Below, piece by piece: positions 1-4,814 of a stretch of 5,852 bases of DNA. Within the stretch, counting starts at the first letter, position 1. The number at the start of each line of letters is the position of its first letter. The notes beneath the pieces are model-generated. The model did not search any database. It saw only the letters and a list, made by a program, of their open reading frames with translations, and was not told the origin of the DNA. The DNA comes from Flavobacteriales bacterium (GTDB taxonomy: Bacteria > Bacteroidota > Bacteroidia > Flavobacteriales > Flavobacteriaceae), in contig JAMONI010000337.1 of assembly GCA_027065935.1 (NCBI GenBank), forward strand, positions 1 to 5,852. The letters are read 5' to 3'. The translations under genes and the position numbers were made by a program.

Positions 1-148
1 GCATCAACAGGGTTGTTTTGCCCACACCGCGGCTTCCTTTAATTCCGATAAGCCGGTTCGACCAATCGATTTCCCGGATAAAATCCCTGACGGTACGCGT
101 TTGGGTGGCGGCATATTTTTCATAAAAAAGACGCCTTAAAATTTCCAT
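1..148 (-). CDS. AAA-ATPase (DUF4143-like) paralogue 1, N-terminal 49 residues only
   Basis: The reading frame starts at ATG 148 and runs off the left edge after 49 codons. It shows a helical N-terminus with the 'LF' and 'DFI' positions of its two neighbours, then RLIGIKG and a full Walker A loop GSRGVGKTT (about residues 38-46), so it is a P-loop ATPase. The segment RLIGIKGxRGVGKTTLL is almost identical to paralogue 3 (2265-3464), which makes it the third member of a tandem array. Walker B, the winged helix and the nuclease-like C-terminus lie outside the window. The start is supported by a -7-like box about 18 bp upstream and by alignment with the other copies. Function is unknown; the family is annotated only as ATP-binding protein. 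Confidence 0.85.
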   Translation of the reverse strand, partial: MEILRRLFYEKYAATQTRTVRDFIREIDWSNRLIGIKGSRGVGKTTLLM

Positions 149-165
149 GCGGTTTTATTTTTGGG

Positions 166-263
166 TAAAGGTAGTAAAAATAATCAATGCGTTGATTGTT
201 TTTCTTTGTTTTTTTATCAATGCGCTGATAATTTTTACGCAATGCATTTTATTATCCGGATAA
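166..263 (-). promoter_or_regulatory. Promoter and palindrome array of ATPase paralogue 1
   Basis: Read on the minus strand, a -7-like box TACCTTTA (173-166; consensus TAnnTTTG, last base off) precedes the ATG at 148. Upstream are two near-identical palindromes, 182-197 (AATCAA-TGCG-TTGATT) and 214-231 (TTATCA-ATGCGC-TGATAA), centred at 189.5 and 222.5, exactly 33 bp apart. A perfect 12-bp palindrome, TTATCCGGATAA, follows at 252-263, centred 35 bp further on. The first palindrome is centred 16.5 bp from the -7 box, about where the -33 element should be, and I see no well-spaced -33 TTTG. The layout suggests a dimeric regulator binding cooperatively on one face of the helix. The half-site differs from that at the other two paralogues. 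Confidence 0.6.
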
Positions 264-360
264 ATATTCCTGAATACTAAGGACAATTGAGAACAAGAAA
301 TATGAAAACCCGCCTGAGCAAAACATAGCCACAAACCGGTTCCACGATTTTACGGAAAAA
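264..360. other. Intergenic stretch with no recognisable feature
   Basis: Between the palindrome array of paralogue 1 and the 3' repeat of paralogue 2 I find no open frame longer than a few codons, no RNA-like fold and no clear motif. Confidence 0.5.
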
Positions 361-394
361 TCCTAAATCCTAAATCCGAAAAAAACTCCCTGTT

Positions 395-450
395 CTCTCC
401 CGATAAATCGGGACAAGTCGTGGCTTCTCTCCCGAAAAGTCGGGACAGGT
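395..450. repeat. Two 32-bp imperfect direct repeats, each a TCCCGA-TCGGGA hairpin
   Basis: Two units begin CTCTCCCGA at 395 and 427, a 32-bp period. Each holds a hairpin with 6-bp arms TCCCGA/TCGGGA and a 4-base loop (398-413, loop TAAA; 430-445, loop AAAG), followed by ACARGT. Cassette B has one such unit (2114-2129), so copy number varies between the paralogue units. Confidence 0.75.
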
Positions 451-541
451 TGTGTCCTTTGTGGTTTTAAATTTAAAAGCTACGAATTTTTAAACTACGG
501 AGAGCACAAAGAAGACGCAAAGGAAGCAGAGAAATGAATAA

Positions 542-566
542 GGATTAAAAATAAACGGCGAAGCCG
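542..566 (-). terminator. Terminator-like hairpin after ATPase paralogue 2
   Basis: On the minus strand a GC hairpin, CGGC-TTC-GCCG (566-556), is followed by TTTATTTTTAA, about 40 bases past the stop codon. The stem is only 4 bp, so strength is uncertain. The same hairpin and tail occur at the same distance after paralogue 3, with a single change in the tail region. Confidence 0.5.
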
Positions 567-569
567 CCA

Positions 570-599
570 CCCAAATCCCAAATCCTAAATCCCAAATCC
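570..599. repeat. Heptad tandem repeat CCCAAAT x4 (cassette A)
   Basis: Four 7-bp units, CCCAAAT, CCCAAAT, CCTAAAT, CCCAAAT (570-597), lie just beyond the ATPase stop codon. The third unit differs by one base. A shorter relative, TCCTAAATCCTAAATCC, closes the cassette at 361-377. Confidence 0.8.
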
Positions 600-604
600 G
601 CCAT

Positions 605-1816
605 TCAATACAAAAATCCGAACATCCACAAGGGAATCTTATTTCCATAGCCGATATCGGTATCATCCGCTACGACGAAAGCGTCCGTTTGTTCTTGGAT
701 TTGTCGCGATGACTTGCGTCGGCCGCCGGTTTCAAAAAGCCATTTACCGTCCACACGGAAATCGCCTCGGGCGGGTAAGGCCACTTTATGGCGGTAACGC
801 AATTGATTGACAAAAAAGGTTTCGCGAATATTTCCCGGATTGACGTTATCGCCCGAAAAGGCATACATGTAATTGGTATTTTCCAAATAAATTTTGGCGG
901 GCTTTTGTAGTAAACTCACGCTTTGCGTATCGCGATAAAGCGTGATAATCAATTCGCTTTCAGCCAAATAATGCAAATATTTCAGTAGCGTAAGCCGGTT
1001 GATGCCGATTTTACGGCTTAGAGCGGTGATTTGCGGCGTAAAAGGCACCGAGACGGCAATAATGCCCAACAATTGTTTGATTTTGGGAATATAAGCCAAA
1101 TCCACTTGCCTAAGCATGGGCAATTCCAATTCCAATAAAAAGTTAATCATTTCGTTCAGCCGTTCGTGGTATAAATCCCTGTATTCACGGAAAAACGGGA
1201 AGTAGCCGAACGTTAAATAATCCTTGAAATAAGCCATGGGATTGAGCTTAGCCAAGACGGTCATACTTATTTCGCGGTGGTTTTCCAAAATTTGCTCCAA
1301 GGAATACACGGGAAATTCCGTTCCGGTTTCCAAGGCAAGAAATTCGCGGAACGAAAGTCCTTGCATACGGTACATCAGGGCGCGGCGGCTCAAATCGGCG
1401 CGGGCATCCAAGATATTTAAGAGGGACGAACCGGTAAATACCGTCTGCAATTCCGGAAAATCATCGTAAATATTTTTCAGTTCGCGGTGCCAATTGCGGT
1501 AATGATGAATTTCGTCTATAAACAAATGCTTGCCGCCGTACCGTACAAAGGTAGCGGCCAAACCGTAGAGCGATTGCCCGGACAAAAGAATATGATCCAT
1601 GCTGACATACAACACTTTACGATTGCGGTAATCTAAGTTTTTCTTGATATACTGCAACAATAAGGTGGTTTTACCCACACCGCGCACGCCACGAATACCC
1701 ACCAATCGCACATGCCAAGCAATCTCATCCGCCACACTGCGTATAAAATCCGTGGAAACGTGTTGCAATAACTTAAATTGCCGTTCGAATAATTTATTGA
1801 GTAAGGTTTCGTTCAT
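605..1816 (-). CDS. AAA-family ATPase with winged helix and PD-(D/E)xK-like C-terminus (AAA_14/DUF4143 type), paralogue 2
   Basis: A complete 403-residue protein. Order of parts: helical N-terminus (1-35); P-loop ATPase with Walker A GVRGVGKT (43-50), Walker B HLFIDE (97-102) and sensor-like FTGSS (127-131), with RR at 144-145; a helical middle; a helix-turn-helix at about 261-290 containing SRKIGINRLTLLKYLHYL; and a C-terminal fold with E332, D352, E362 and K368 (FETGGRRK) ending PLWMFGFLY. The last residues resemble a degenerate PD-(D/E)xK nuclease core with E-x-GG-RRK in place of the usual E-x-K. The family is common in Bacteroidota, is annotated only as ATP-binding protein, and has no settled role. 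No signal peptide or membrane segment is seen, so it is probably cytoplasmic. The ATG at 1816 sits about 24 bp after a -7 box. It is roughly 60% identical by eye to the 2265-3464 gene and tandem with it. Confidence 0.9.
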   Translation of the reverse strand: MNETLLNKLFERQFKLLQHVSTDFIRSVADEIAWHVRLVGIRGVRGVGKTTLLLQYIKKNLDYRNRKVLYVSMDHILLSGQSLYGLAATFVRYGGKHLFIDEIHHYRNWHRELKNIYDDFPELQTVFTGSSLLNILDARADLSRRALMYRMQGLSFREFLALETGTEFPVYSLEQILENHREISMTVLAKLNPMAYFKDYLTFGYFPFFREYRDLYHERLNEMINFLLELELPMLRQVDLAYIPKIKQLLGIIAVSVPFTPQITALSRKIGINRLTLLKYLHYLAESELIITLYRDTQSVSLLQKPAKIYLENTNYMYAFSGDNVNPGNIRETFFVNQLRYRHKVALPARGDFRVDGKWLFETGGRRKSSRQIQEQTDAFVVADDTDIGYGNKIPLWMFGFLY

Positions 1817-1818
1817 TT

Positions 1819-1908
1819 AATTTGTTTATTAATGATAAACAAATTTACGAAAAATTGTTTATTCTTGATAATCAAAGTTGATTTTCTCTATTCAGCCACT
1901 AACAATAA
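1819..1908 (-). promoter_or_regulatory. Promoter and palindrome array of ATPase paralogue 2
   Basis: The minus strand carries TAAATTTG (1847-1840), an exact TAnnTTTG -7 box. An 11-bp-arm palindrome at 1819-1845 (AATTTGTTTAT, loop TAATG, ATAAACAAATT; centre 1832) overlaps it. A second at 1855-1875 (TTGTTTAT, loop TCTTG, ATAATCAA; one mismatch, centre 1865) lies exactly 33 bp upstream. At the next 33-bp step (centre 1898) a decayed site remains, with 9 of 16 arm positions matching. The sequence around the -7 box, AATTTTTCG-TAnnTTTG-TTTA, is shared with paralogue 3. The inner palindrome covers the transcription start region, so a bound protein should repress. Confidence 0.65.
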
Positions 1909-2077
1909 AAATCTACATGAGTCCGGTTTTTTTATAAAACTTATTAACCGATTATTATTAAGGGTAAAGTTTTTAATGTCGGATAACCGGTGCTTTTTTC
2001 GGAAAACGGTATGTTTTAGTGAAGGAGTGAATGGGTTTGTTTTATGAAGGAAGAATTAGAACTAAAAAAGAAAATCA
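1909..2077. other. AT-rich spacer without a supported gene
   Basis: Lies between the palindromes of paralogue 2 and the 3' cassette of paralogue 3. An open frame on the plus strand crosses it, but it begins inside the palindrome array, has a low-complexity product and matches nothing I know. No RNA-like fold or clear terminator is seen. Confidence 0.5.
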
Positions 2078-2201
2078 CCCAAATCCCAAATCCGAAAAAT
2101 ACTCCGTGTTCTCTCCCGAAAAGTCGGGAAATTTAAGGGCTACGAATTTTTAAACTACGGAGAGCACAAAGAAGACGCATAGGACGCAGAGAAATGAATA
2201 A

Positions 2202-2226
2202 TGATTAAAAATAAACGGCGAAGCCG
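2202..2226 (-). terminator. Terminator-like hairpin after ATPase paralogue 3
   Basis: On the minus strand, CGGC-TTC-GCCG (2226-2216) is followed by TTTATTTTTAA, about 40 bases after the stop codon. It is the same element as at 542-566, and its conservation in both units supports a role in ending transcription. The short stem keeps confidence moderate. Confidence 0.5.
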
Positions 2227-2229
2227 CCA

Positions 2230-2259
2230 CCCAAATCCCAAATCCCAAGTCCCAAATCC
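2230..2259. repeat. Heptad tandem repeat CCCAAAT x4 (cassette B)
   Basis: Units CCCAAAT, CCCAAAT, CCCAAGT, CCCAAAT (2230-2257). The variant third unit differs from that of copy A at two bases. A two-unit relative sits at the other end of the cassette, near 2078-2091. Confidence 0.75.
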
Positions 2260-2264
2260 GCCAT

Positions 2265-3464
2265 TCAATACAAAAACCCGAACAACCACAAAGGAATAAC
2301 ATTCCCGTGGCCGGTAGTGAGATCGTTCAAGGCCAAATATGCGTCGGGAAGGCCGGCTATTTGACGTGCGGTTTTACGGCGGCCGCCTATTTCAAAATGC
2401 CATTTTCCGGCTACTTTAAAGTCCGCTTGCTTGTCCAACAGAACGGAATAACGGTATCGCACCTGATTGACAAAAAAGGTTTCGCGCAAATTACCGCGAT
2501 TGACCGGATTGTCGCTCAAGACATACATATAATTGGTATTTTCCAAATAAATTTTATCCGGTTTTTGCAGTTTGCTTACGCCCAAGCCGTCTTTGTAAAG
2601 TTGGATTATCAAACCGCTTTCGTCCAAATAATGCAGATAGCGCAGCAAGGTAATGCGGTTAATACCCGTTTTGCGGCTAAGGGCGCTGATTTGCGGCGTA
2701 AAGGGCGCCGATTCGGCGATGATTTTCAGCAACAATTTGATTTTCCGCACATAACTGACGTCCACATTTCGCAATAAAGGTAATTCCGTGTCCAAAATAA
2801 AGTTGATGATGCCGTTCAACCGGAAGGGGTACAATTCCGGATCTTCCTTGTAAAAAGGAAAATAGCCTTGTTGCAAATAACGGTTAAAATACGGAAAGGG
2901 ATTGATTTCTTTGGTAATGGCCGGCGCTATGTCCGTATGACGGGCGAGAAGTTCCGGTAAATCGTATTTTTTCAAGGCTTTTCCCGTTTCCATGATGATA
3001 AATTCCCGCAGGGACAATCCTTGCATGGTATAAATCACGGCACGCCGGCTTAGGTCAATTCGTCCGCCGGAAAGTTGTAACAAGGACGAACCCGTAAAAA
3101 CCACATGCAGCCCCGGAAAATCATCGTATATATTTTTGAGTTCTTGCGACCAATTGTCATAATAATGAATTTCGTCGATAAATAAATGTTCGCCGCCCAA
3201 GCGCACGAATTCTGCCGCCACGTCATATAATCTTTTGCCTGTAAACCATATATGATCCAAGCTTATATACAGTACCCTGTCTTTCTTATGCCACAGGTGT
3301 AATTTGATATATTGCAACAACAAGGTTGTTTTTCCCACACCGCGGGTGCCTTTGATACCAATCAGGCGTGTTTGCCACCGGATGTCGTCCATTAGACTGC
3401 GCACAAAATCCGTCCGGGTGGCTTCGATGAGTTGGGCTTGACGGTCGAATAATTCGGTTAGCAT
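2265..3464 (-). CDS. AAA-family ATPase with winged helix and PD-(D/E)xK-like C-terminus (AAA_14/DUF4143 type), paralogue 3
   Basis: I start it at ATG 3464, giving 399 residues. The frame is open to a TTG at 3479, but that codon overlaps the -7 box (3484-3477) and would add five residues lacking in the other copies. Parts match paralogue 2: Walker A GTRGVGKT (39-46), Walker B HLFIDE (about 93-98), FTGSS (123-127), a helix-turn-helix near 256-286 with SRKTGINRITLLRYLHYL, and a nuclease-like end with D348, E358 and K364 (FEIGGRRK), closing PLWLFGFLY. The HTH segment is almost unchanged from paralogue 2, in line with their shared operator half-site. The mRNA leader would be only about 6 bases, so translation is nearly leaderless. 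The cellular role is unknown. It could act on DNA or be a nucleoprotein regulator; the sequence does not decide. Confidence 0.9.
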   Translation of the reverse strand: MLTELFDRQAQLIEATRTDFVRSLMDDIRWQTRLIGIKGTRGVGKTTLLLQYIKLHLWHKKDRVLYISLDHIWFTGKRLYDVAAEFVRLGGEHLFIDEIHYYDNWSQELKNIYDDFPGLHVVFTGSSLLQLSGGRIDLSRRAVIYTMQGLSLREFIIMETGKALKKYDLPELLARHTDIAPAITKEINPFPYFNRYLQQGYFPFYKEDPELYPFRLNGIINFILDTELPLLRNVDVSYVRKIKLLLKIIAESAPFTPQISALSRKTGINRITLLRYLHYLDESGLIIQLYKDGLGVSKLQKPDKIYLENTNYMYVLSDNPVNRGNLRETFFVNQVRYRYSVLLDKQADFKVAGKWHFEIGGRRKTARQIAGLPDAYLALNDLTTGHGNVIPLWLFGFLY

Positions 3465-3476
3465 GAATTTTTTAAA

Positions 3477-3484
3477 CAAAGATA
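3477..3484 (-). promoter_or_regulatory. -7 promoter box of ATPase paralogue 3
   Basis: TATCTTTG on the minus strand is an exact match to the Bacteroidota TAnnTTTG -7 element. A TAAACAAA half-site (3473-3480) overlaps it in the same register as in paralogue 2. No TTTG lies 19-21 bases upstream; the nearest is 24 away, in the outer palindrome arm. The promoter may therefore be weak or activator-dependent. The box fixes the start codon at 3464. Confidence 0.65.
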
Positions 3485-3490
3485 CGAAAA

Positions 3491-3577
3491 TTTGTTTACC
3501 CGGGTAAACAAAATCGAATAAAATCTATTTATTGCAATAAACAAAATGAGCATAAAAATGTTTATTCCGGTAAACAT
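3491..3577. promoter_or_regulatory. Three palindromes at exact 33-bp spacing between ATPase paralogue 3 and the metallopeptidase gene
   Basis: Site 1 (3491-3512) is a perfect 22-bp palindrome with arms TTTGTTTA and TAAACAAA around CCCGGG. Site 2 (3528-3541) is the perfect TTTATTGCAATAAA. Site 3 (3558-3577) has arms ATGTTTA and TAAACAT around TTCCGG. Centres are 3501.5, 3534.5 and 3567.5. All fit (G/A)TTTA-N6-TAAA(C), so they look like repeated binding sites for one dimer, set three helical turns apart. Site 1 is centred 17.5 bp from the -7 box of paralogue 3. The divergent metallopeptidase promoter lies about 50 bp beyond site 3 and could share the control. Confidence 0.7.
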
Positions 3578-3627
3578 CCGGCAACAATTCCGCCACAAAT
3601 GGCAATGTTGATGGATCTTCTTGGTGC

Positions 3628-3658
3628 TTGGAAAAGAGGTTTTTTGGCCGTATTTTTA
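3628..3658 (+). promoter_or_regulatory. Putative promoter of the metallopeptidase gene
   Basis: TTG at 3628-3630, a 20-base spacer, then TATTTTTA at 3651-3658 (TAnnTTTG with the last base off) fits the Bacteroidota -33/-7 arrangement. Transcription would begin near 3665, about 10 bases before ATG 3675. This argues against the in-frame TTG at 3621 as the start. Confidence 0.45.
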
Positions 3659-3674
3659 TGGAATAAAGAACCTG

Positions 3675-4577
3675 ATGAGAAATCCCGCGCGTAGAAATCG
3701 TAATATAGGCACTTCACGGCAAGGACATGGTCAAAACAACCGGGCGGTTATTCCGTTCCGGAATACAGTGAACGGAAAAGTATTTTACGAGCGCTTGAAG
3801 GACTATAAGGTGGTTCGAAGAACTATCAACGGAAAAAAATTCCGTTTTGTGGTGGAAAAAACACGGAAAAACGTTTATCACGCCTGTACGGTGGATGACA
3901 TGGTCCGTGTCATACGGCATTTACCTGTCGAAGATTACGGTGATTTGCGGTTGATTATCCTACGGCAACCCACCCGAAAGGAAGAACAATTAAATCCCGT
4001 GTTCGGACGTTTGATTTATTACTATGAATTTGAGAAGGAGATCCAACCGGCTATTATTATCGAAGCCGTTGATACGAGTAAGCCGTTCAAATGGTCTAAG
4101 AAATTAAGCATTGATGAAAGGAAAGAATTGGAGCGGCTAAAAAGAGATGGGTTGCAGGTGAGGGAAGACAAGCGCTATTACCTGGCGCAATATGATTTGG
4201 ATGTGCTGCGCAACATTCAGTTATACCGAACATTATTACATGAATTTGGACATTATGTGCAATATTACAACCGGGTGCTGAGGCCGTTGGAACCTTTGAG
4301 ACAAAAAACGGAAGATTTGGAAGCTCTTCCGGACACGCCGGAAAACGAGGAAAAACGCTCGGTTGCCCGGGATATGTATTATCAAGCCGTAAGCAAAAGG
4401 GAAGATTTTTATTTTCAATTACCCAAAAGGGAACTGGAAATCTTTGCAGAAGCCTACGCCGAAAAACAAAGACGGCGTTTGGAACAACAAGGCATTATTC
4501 CCTTCAAACGGATAATAAATTTCGACCAAATATGCAAAGACGGCTTAAATCCGGAGGATTTTATTCCGAAAGAATAA
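3675..4577 (+). CDS. Putative cytoplasmic zinc metallopeptidase (HEFGH motif)
   Basis: A 300-residue protein from ATG 3675. An alternative TTG at 3621 would add 18 residues but lies upstream of the likely promoter. Residues 189-193 are HEFGH, the zinc-binding and catalytic motif of zincin peptidases, in the hydrophobic helix setting TLLHEFGHYVQYY. Sixty-six residues further on is EIFAEAYAE, where E259 (or the earlier E255) fits the third zinc ligand of gluzincin-type enzymes. The N-terminus (1-28) is Arg/Asn-rich and probably disordered. Residues 30-140 form a mixed alpha/beta part that I do not recognise, and residues 140-175 are charged. There is no signal peptide or membrane segment. It diverges from ATPase paralogue 3 across the palindrome array, which suggests common control but does not prove it. 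Substrate and pathway are unknown. It could belong to a phage- or stress-linked protease group. Confidence 0.75.
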   Translation: MRNPARRNRNIGTSRQGHGQNNRAVIPFRNTVNGKVFYERLKDYKVVRRTINGKKFRFVVEKTRKNVYHACTVDDMVRVIRHLPVEDYGDLRLIILRQPTRKEEQLNPVFGRLIYYYEFEKEIQPAIIIEAVDTSKPFKWSKKLSIDERKELERLKRDGLQVREDKRYYLAQYDLDVLRNIQLYRTLLHEFGHYVQYYNRVLRPLEPLRQKTEDLEALPDTPENEEKRSVARDMYYQAVSKREDFYFQLPKRELEIFAEAYAEKQRRRLEQQGIIPFKRIINFDQICKDGLNPEDFIPKE

Positions 4578-4587
4578 CGGGACAAAA

Positions 4588-4612
4588 TTTTTATAATTTA
4601 AAGTTATAAAAA
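4588..4612. terminator. AT-only hairpin just after the metallopeptidase gene
   Basis: A 9-bp stem, TTTTTATAA and TTATAAAAA, closes a 7-base loop TTTAAAG, 10 bases past the stop. The flanking GAC (4581-4583) and GTC (4613-4615) could pair beyond an AAAA bulge. With no GC in the stem it would be a weak terminator. It may instead be a 3' end stabiliser. Confidence 0.35.
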
Positions 4613-4632
4613 GTCAAATGAAAATGTACCTC

Positions 4633-4685
4633 CCTGAAACAGGTTGACCGTTTTTCATAAAAATCACCGGCATAAAAAAGGTCAA
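4633..4685. repeat. Compound stem-loop in the convergent intergenic region
   Basis: TTGACC (4644-4649) pairs with GGTCAA (4680-4685). After one mismatch, TTTTT (4651-4655) pairs with AAAAA (4674-4678), giving an 11-bp imperfect stem with a loop of about 18 bases. A small CCTG-AAA-CAGG hairpin (4633-4643) abuts it. The TGTACCTCCCTGAAACAGG...TTGACC flavour recalls terminal repeats of IS3-type elements, but no transposase is present, so this is at most a weak suspicion. Confidence 0.4.
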
Positions 4686-4691
4686 AAAACG

Positions 4692-4739
4692 AACTAAAAA
4701 TAGCATTACAATTTCGCGCACCTTCGGTGCAAGTTAGTT
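4692..4739. repeat. Nested hairpin with GCACC-TTC-GGTGC core
   Basis: Outer arms AACTAA (4692-4697) and TTAGTT (4734-4739) enclose a strong inner hairpin, GCACC-TTC-GGTGC (4718-4730). On the minus strand the outer arm is followed by CGTTTTTT, so the structure could be a second terminator backing up the one at 4762-4807. An untranslated RNA is possible but unsupported. Confidence 0.35.
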
Positions 4740-4761
4740 TTAAGCTTTGAAACATGAGTCC

Positions 4762-4807
4762 GAAAAAATAAAAAAACCCCGGTCAATGGCTTACCGGGGT
4801 GGTTTTT
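4762..4807 (-). terminator. Strong intrinsic terminator of the DUF4293 gene
   Basis: Perfect 8-bp arms ACCCCGGT (4776-4783) and ACCGGGGT (4793-4800) close a 9-base loop. On the minus strand the stem runs straight into a T-rich tract (4776-4762), 15 bases past the stop codon at 4815. On the plus strand it is followed by GGTTTTT, so it may also stop transcription arriving from the metallopeptidase side. Confidence 0.88.
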
Positions 4808-4814
4808 GCCGGGT

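Larger units (their letters stand above)
361..604 (-). repeat. 3' repeat cassette A, downstream of ATPase paralogue 2
   Basis: This non-coding block matches 2078-2264 (cassette B). Bases 479-604 align without gaps to 2139-2264 with 5 mismatches in 126. It continues as a gapped match through two TCCCGA/TCGGGA hairpins to an AAATCC-rich end near 361. On the minus strand it reads, from the stop codon on: a heptad repeat, a CGGC-TTC-GCCG hairpin with a T-rich tail, a segment built on 'CTTTGCGTC...CTTTGTGCTC', and the hairpins. The CTTTGTG and CACAAAG words (457-463 and 505-511) form inverted arms. Segments of this CTTTGTG/CTCTGCG flavour resemble dispersed intergenic repeats of environmental bacteria; that is recollection, not a search result. 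No protein is encoded. Confidence 0.85.
2078..2264 (-). repeat. 3' repeat cassette B, downstream of ATPase paralogue 3
   Basis: Second copy of the cassette at 361-604, offset by 1660 bp over its best-conserved part and in the same position relative to the ATPase stop codon. Against copy A it lacks one of the two 32-bp hairpin units and about 24 bp that follow (the CTTTGTGG word). It keeps one hairpin, TCCCGA-AAAG-TCGGGA, at 2114-2129. The segment next to the gene is about 96% identical to copy A, above the identity of the adjacent genes. Confidence 0.85.

Noticed and set aside
182..263. Phased palindromes read as a short CRISPR array
   Set aside because: The repeated units are only 12-18 bp, vary in sequence between sites, sit at fixed promoter distance, and have no cas genes nearby. 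Spacing of 33 bp comes from operator phasing.
1832..2047. Plus-strand 71-codon open frame
   Set aside because: It starts inside the palindrome array of paralogue 2, has a low-complexity product rich in N, F and L, lacks a promoter or family resemblance, and is most likely chance in AT-rich spacer.
2307..2777. Plus-strand 156-codon open frame antisense to ATPase paralogue 3
   Set aside because: It lies wholly inside the well-supported ATPase gene, and the corresponding frame is not kept at that length opposite paralogue 2, so it is a shadow frame.
3592..3603. GCCA-CAAA-TGGC hairpin as a fourth operator of the array
   Set aside because: Its centre is 30 bp, not 33 bp, from site 3, and its arms do not resemble GTTTA/TAAAC.
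3621..3674. TTG start adding 18 residues to the metallopeptidase
   Set aside because: It lies upstream of the likely -33/-7 pair (3628-3658), so the codon would not be in the transcript. ATG 3675 is preferred, though an upstream promoter cannot be excluded.
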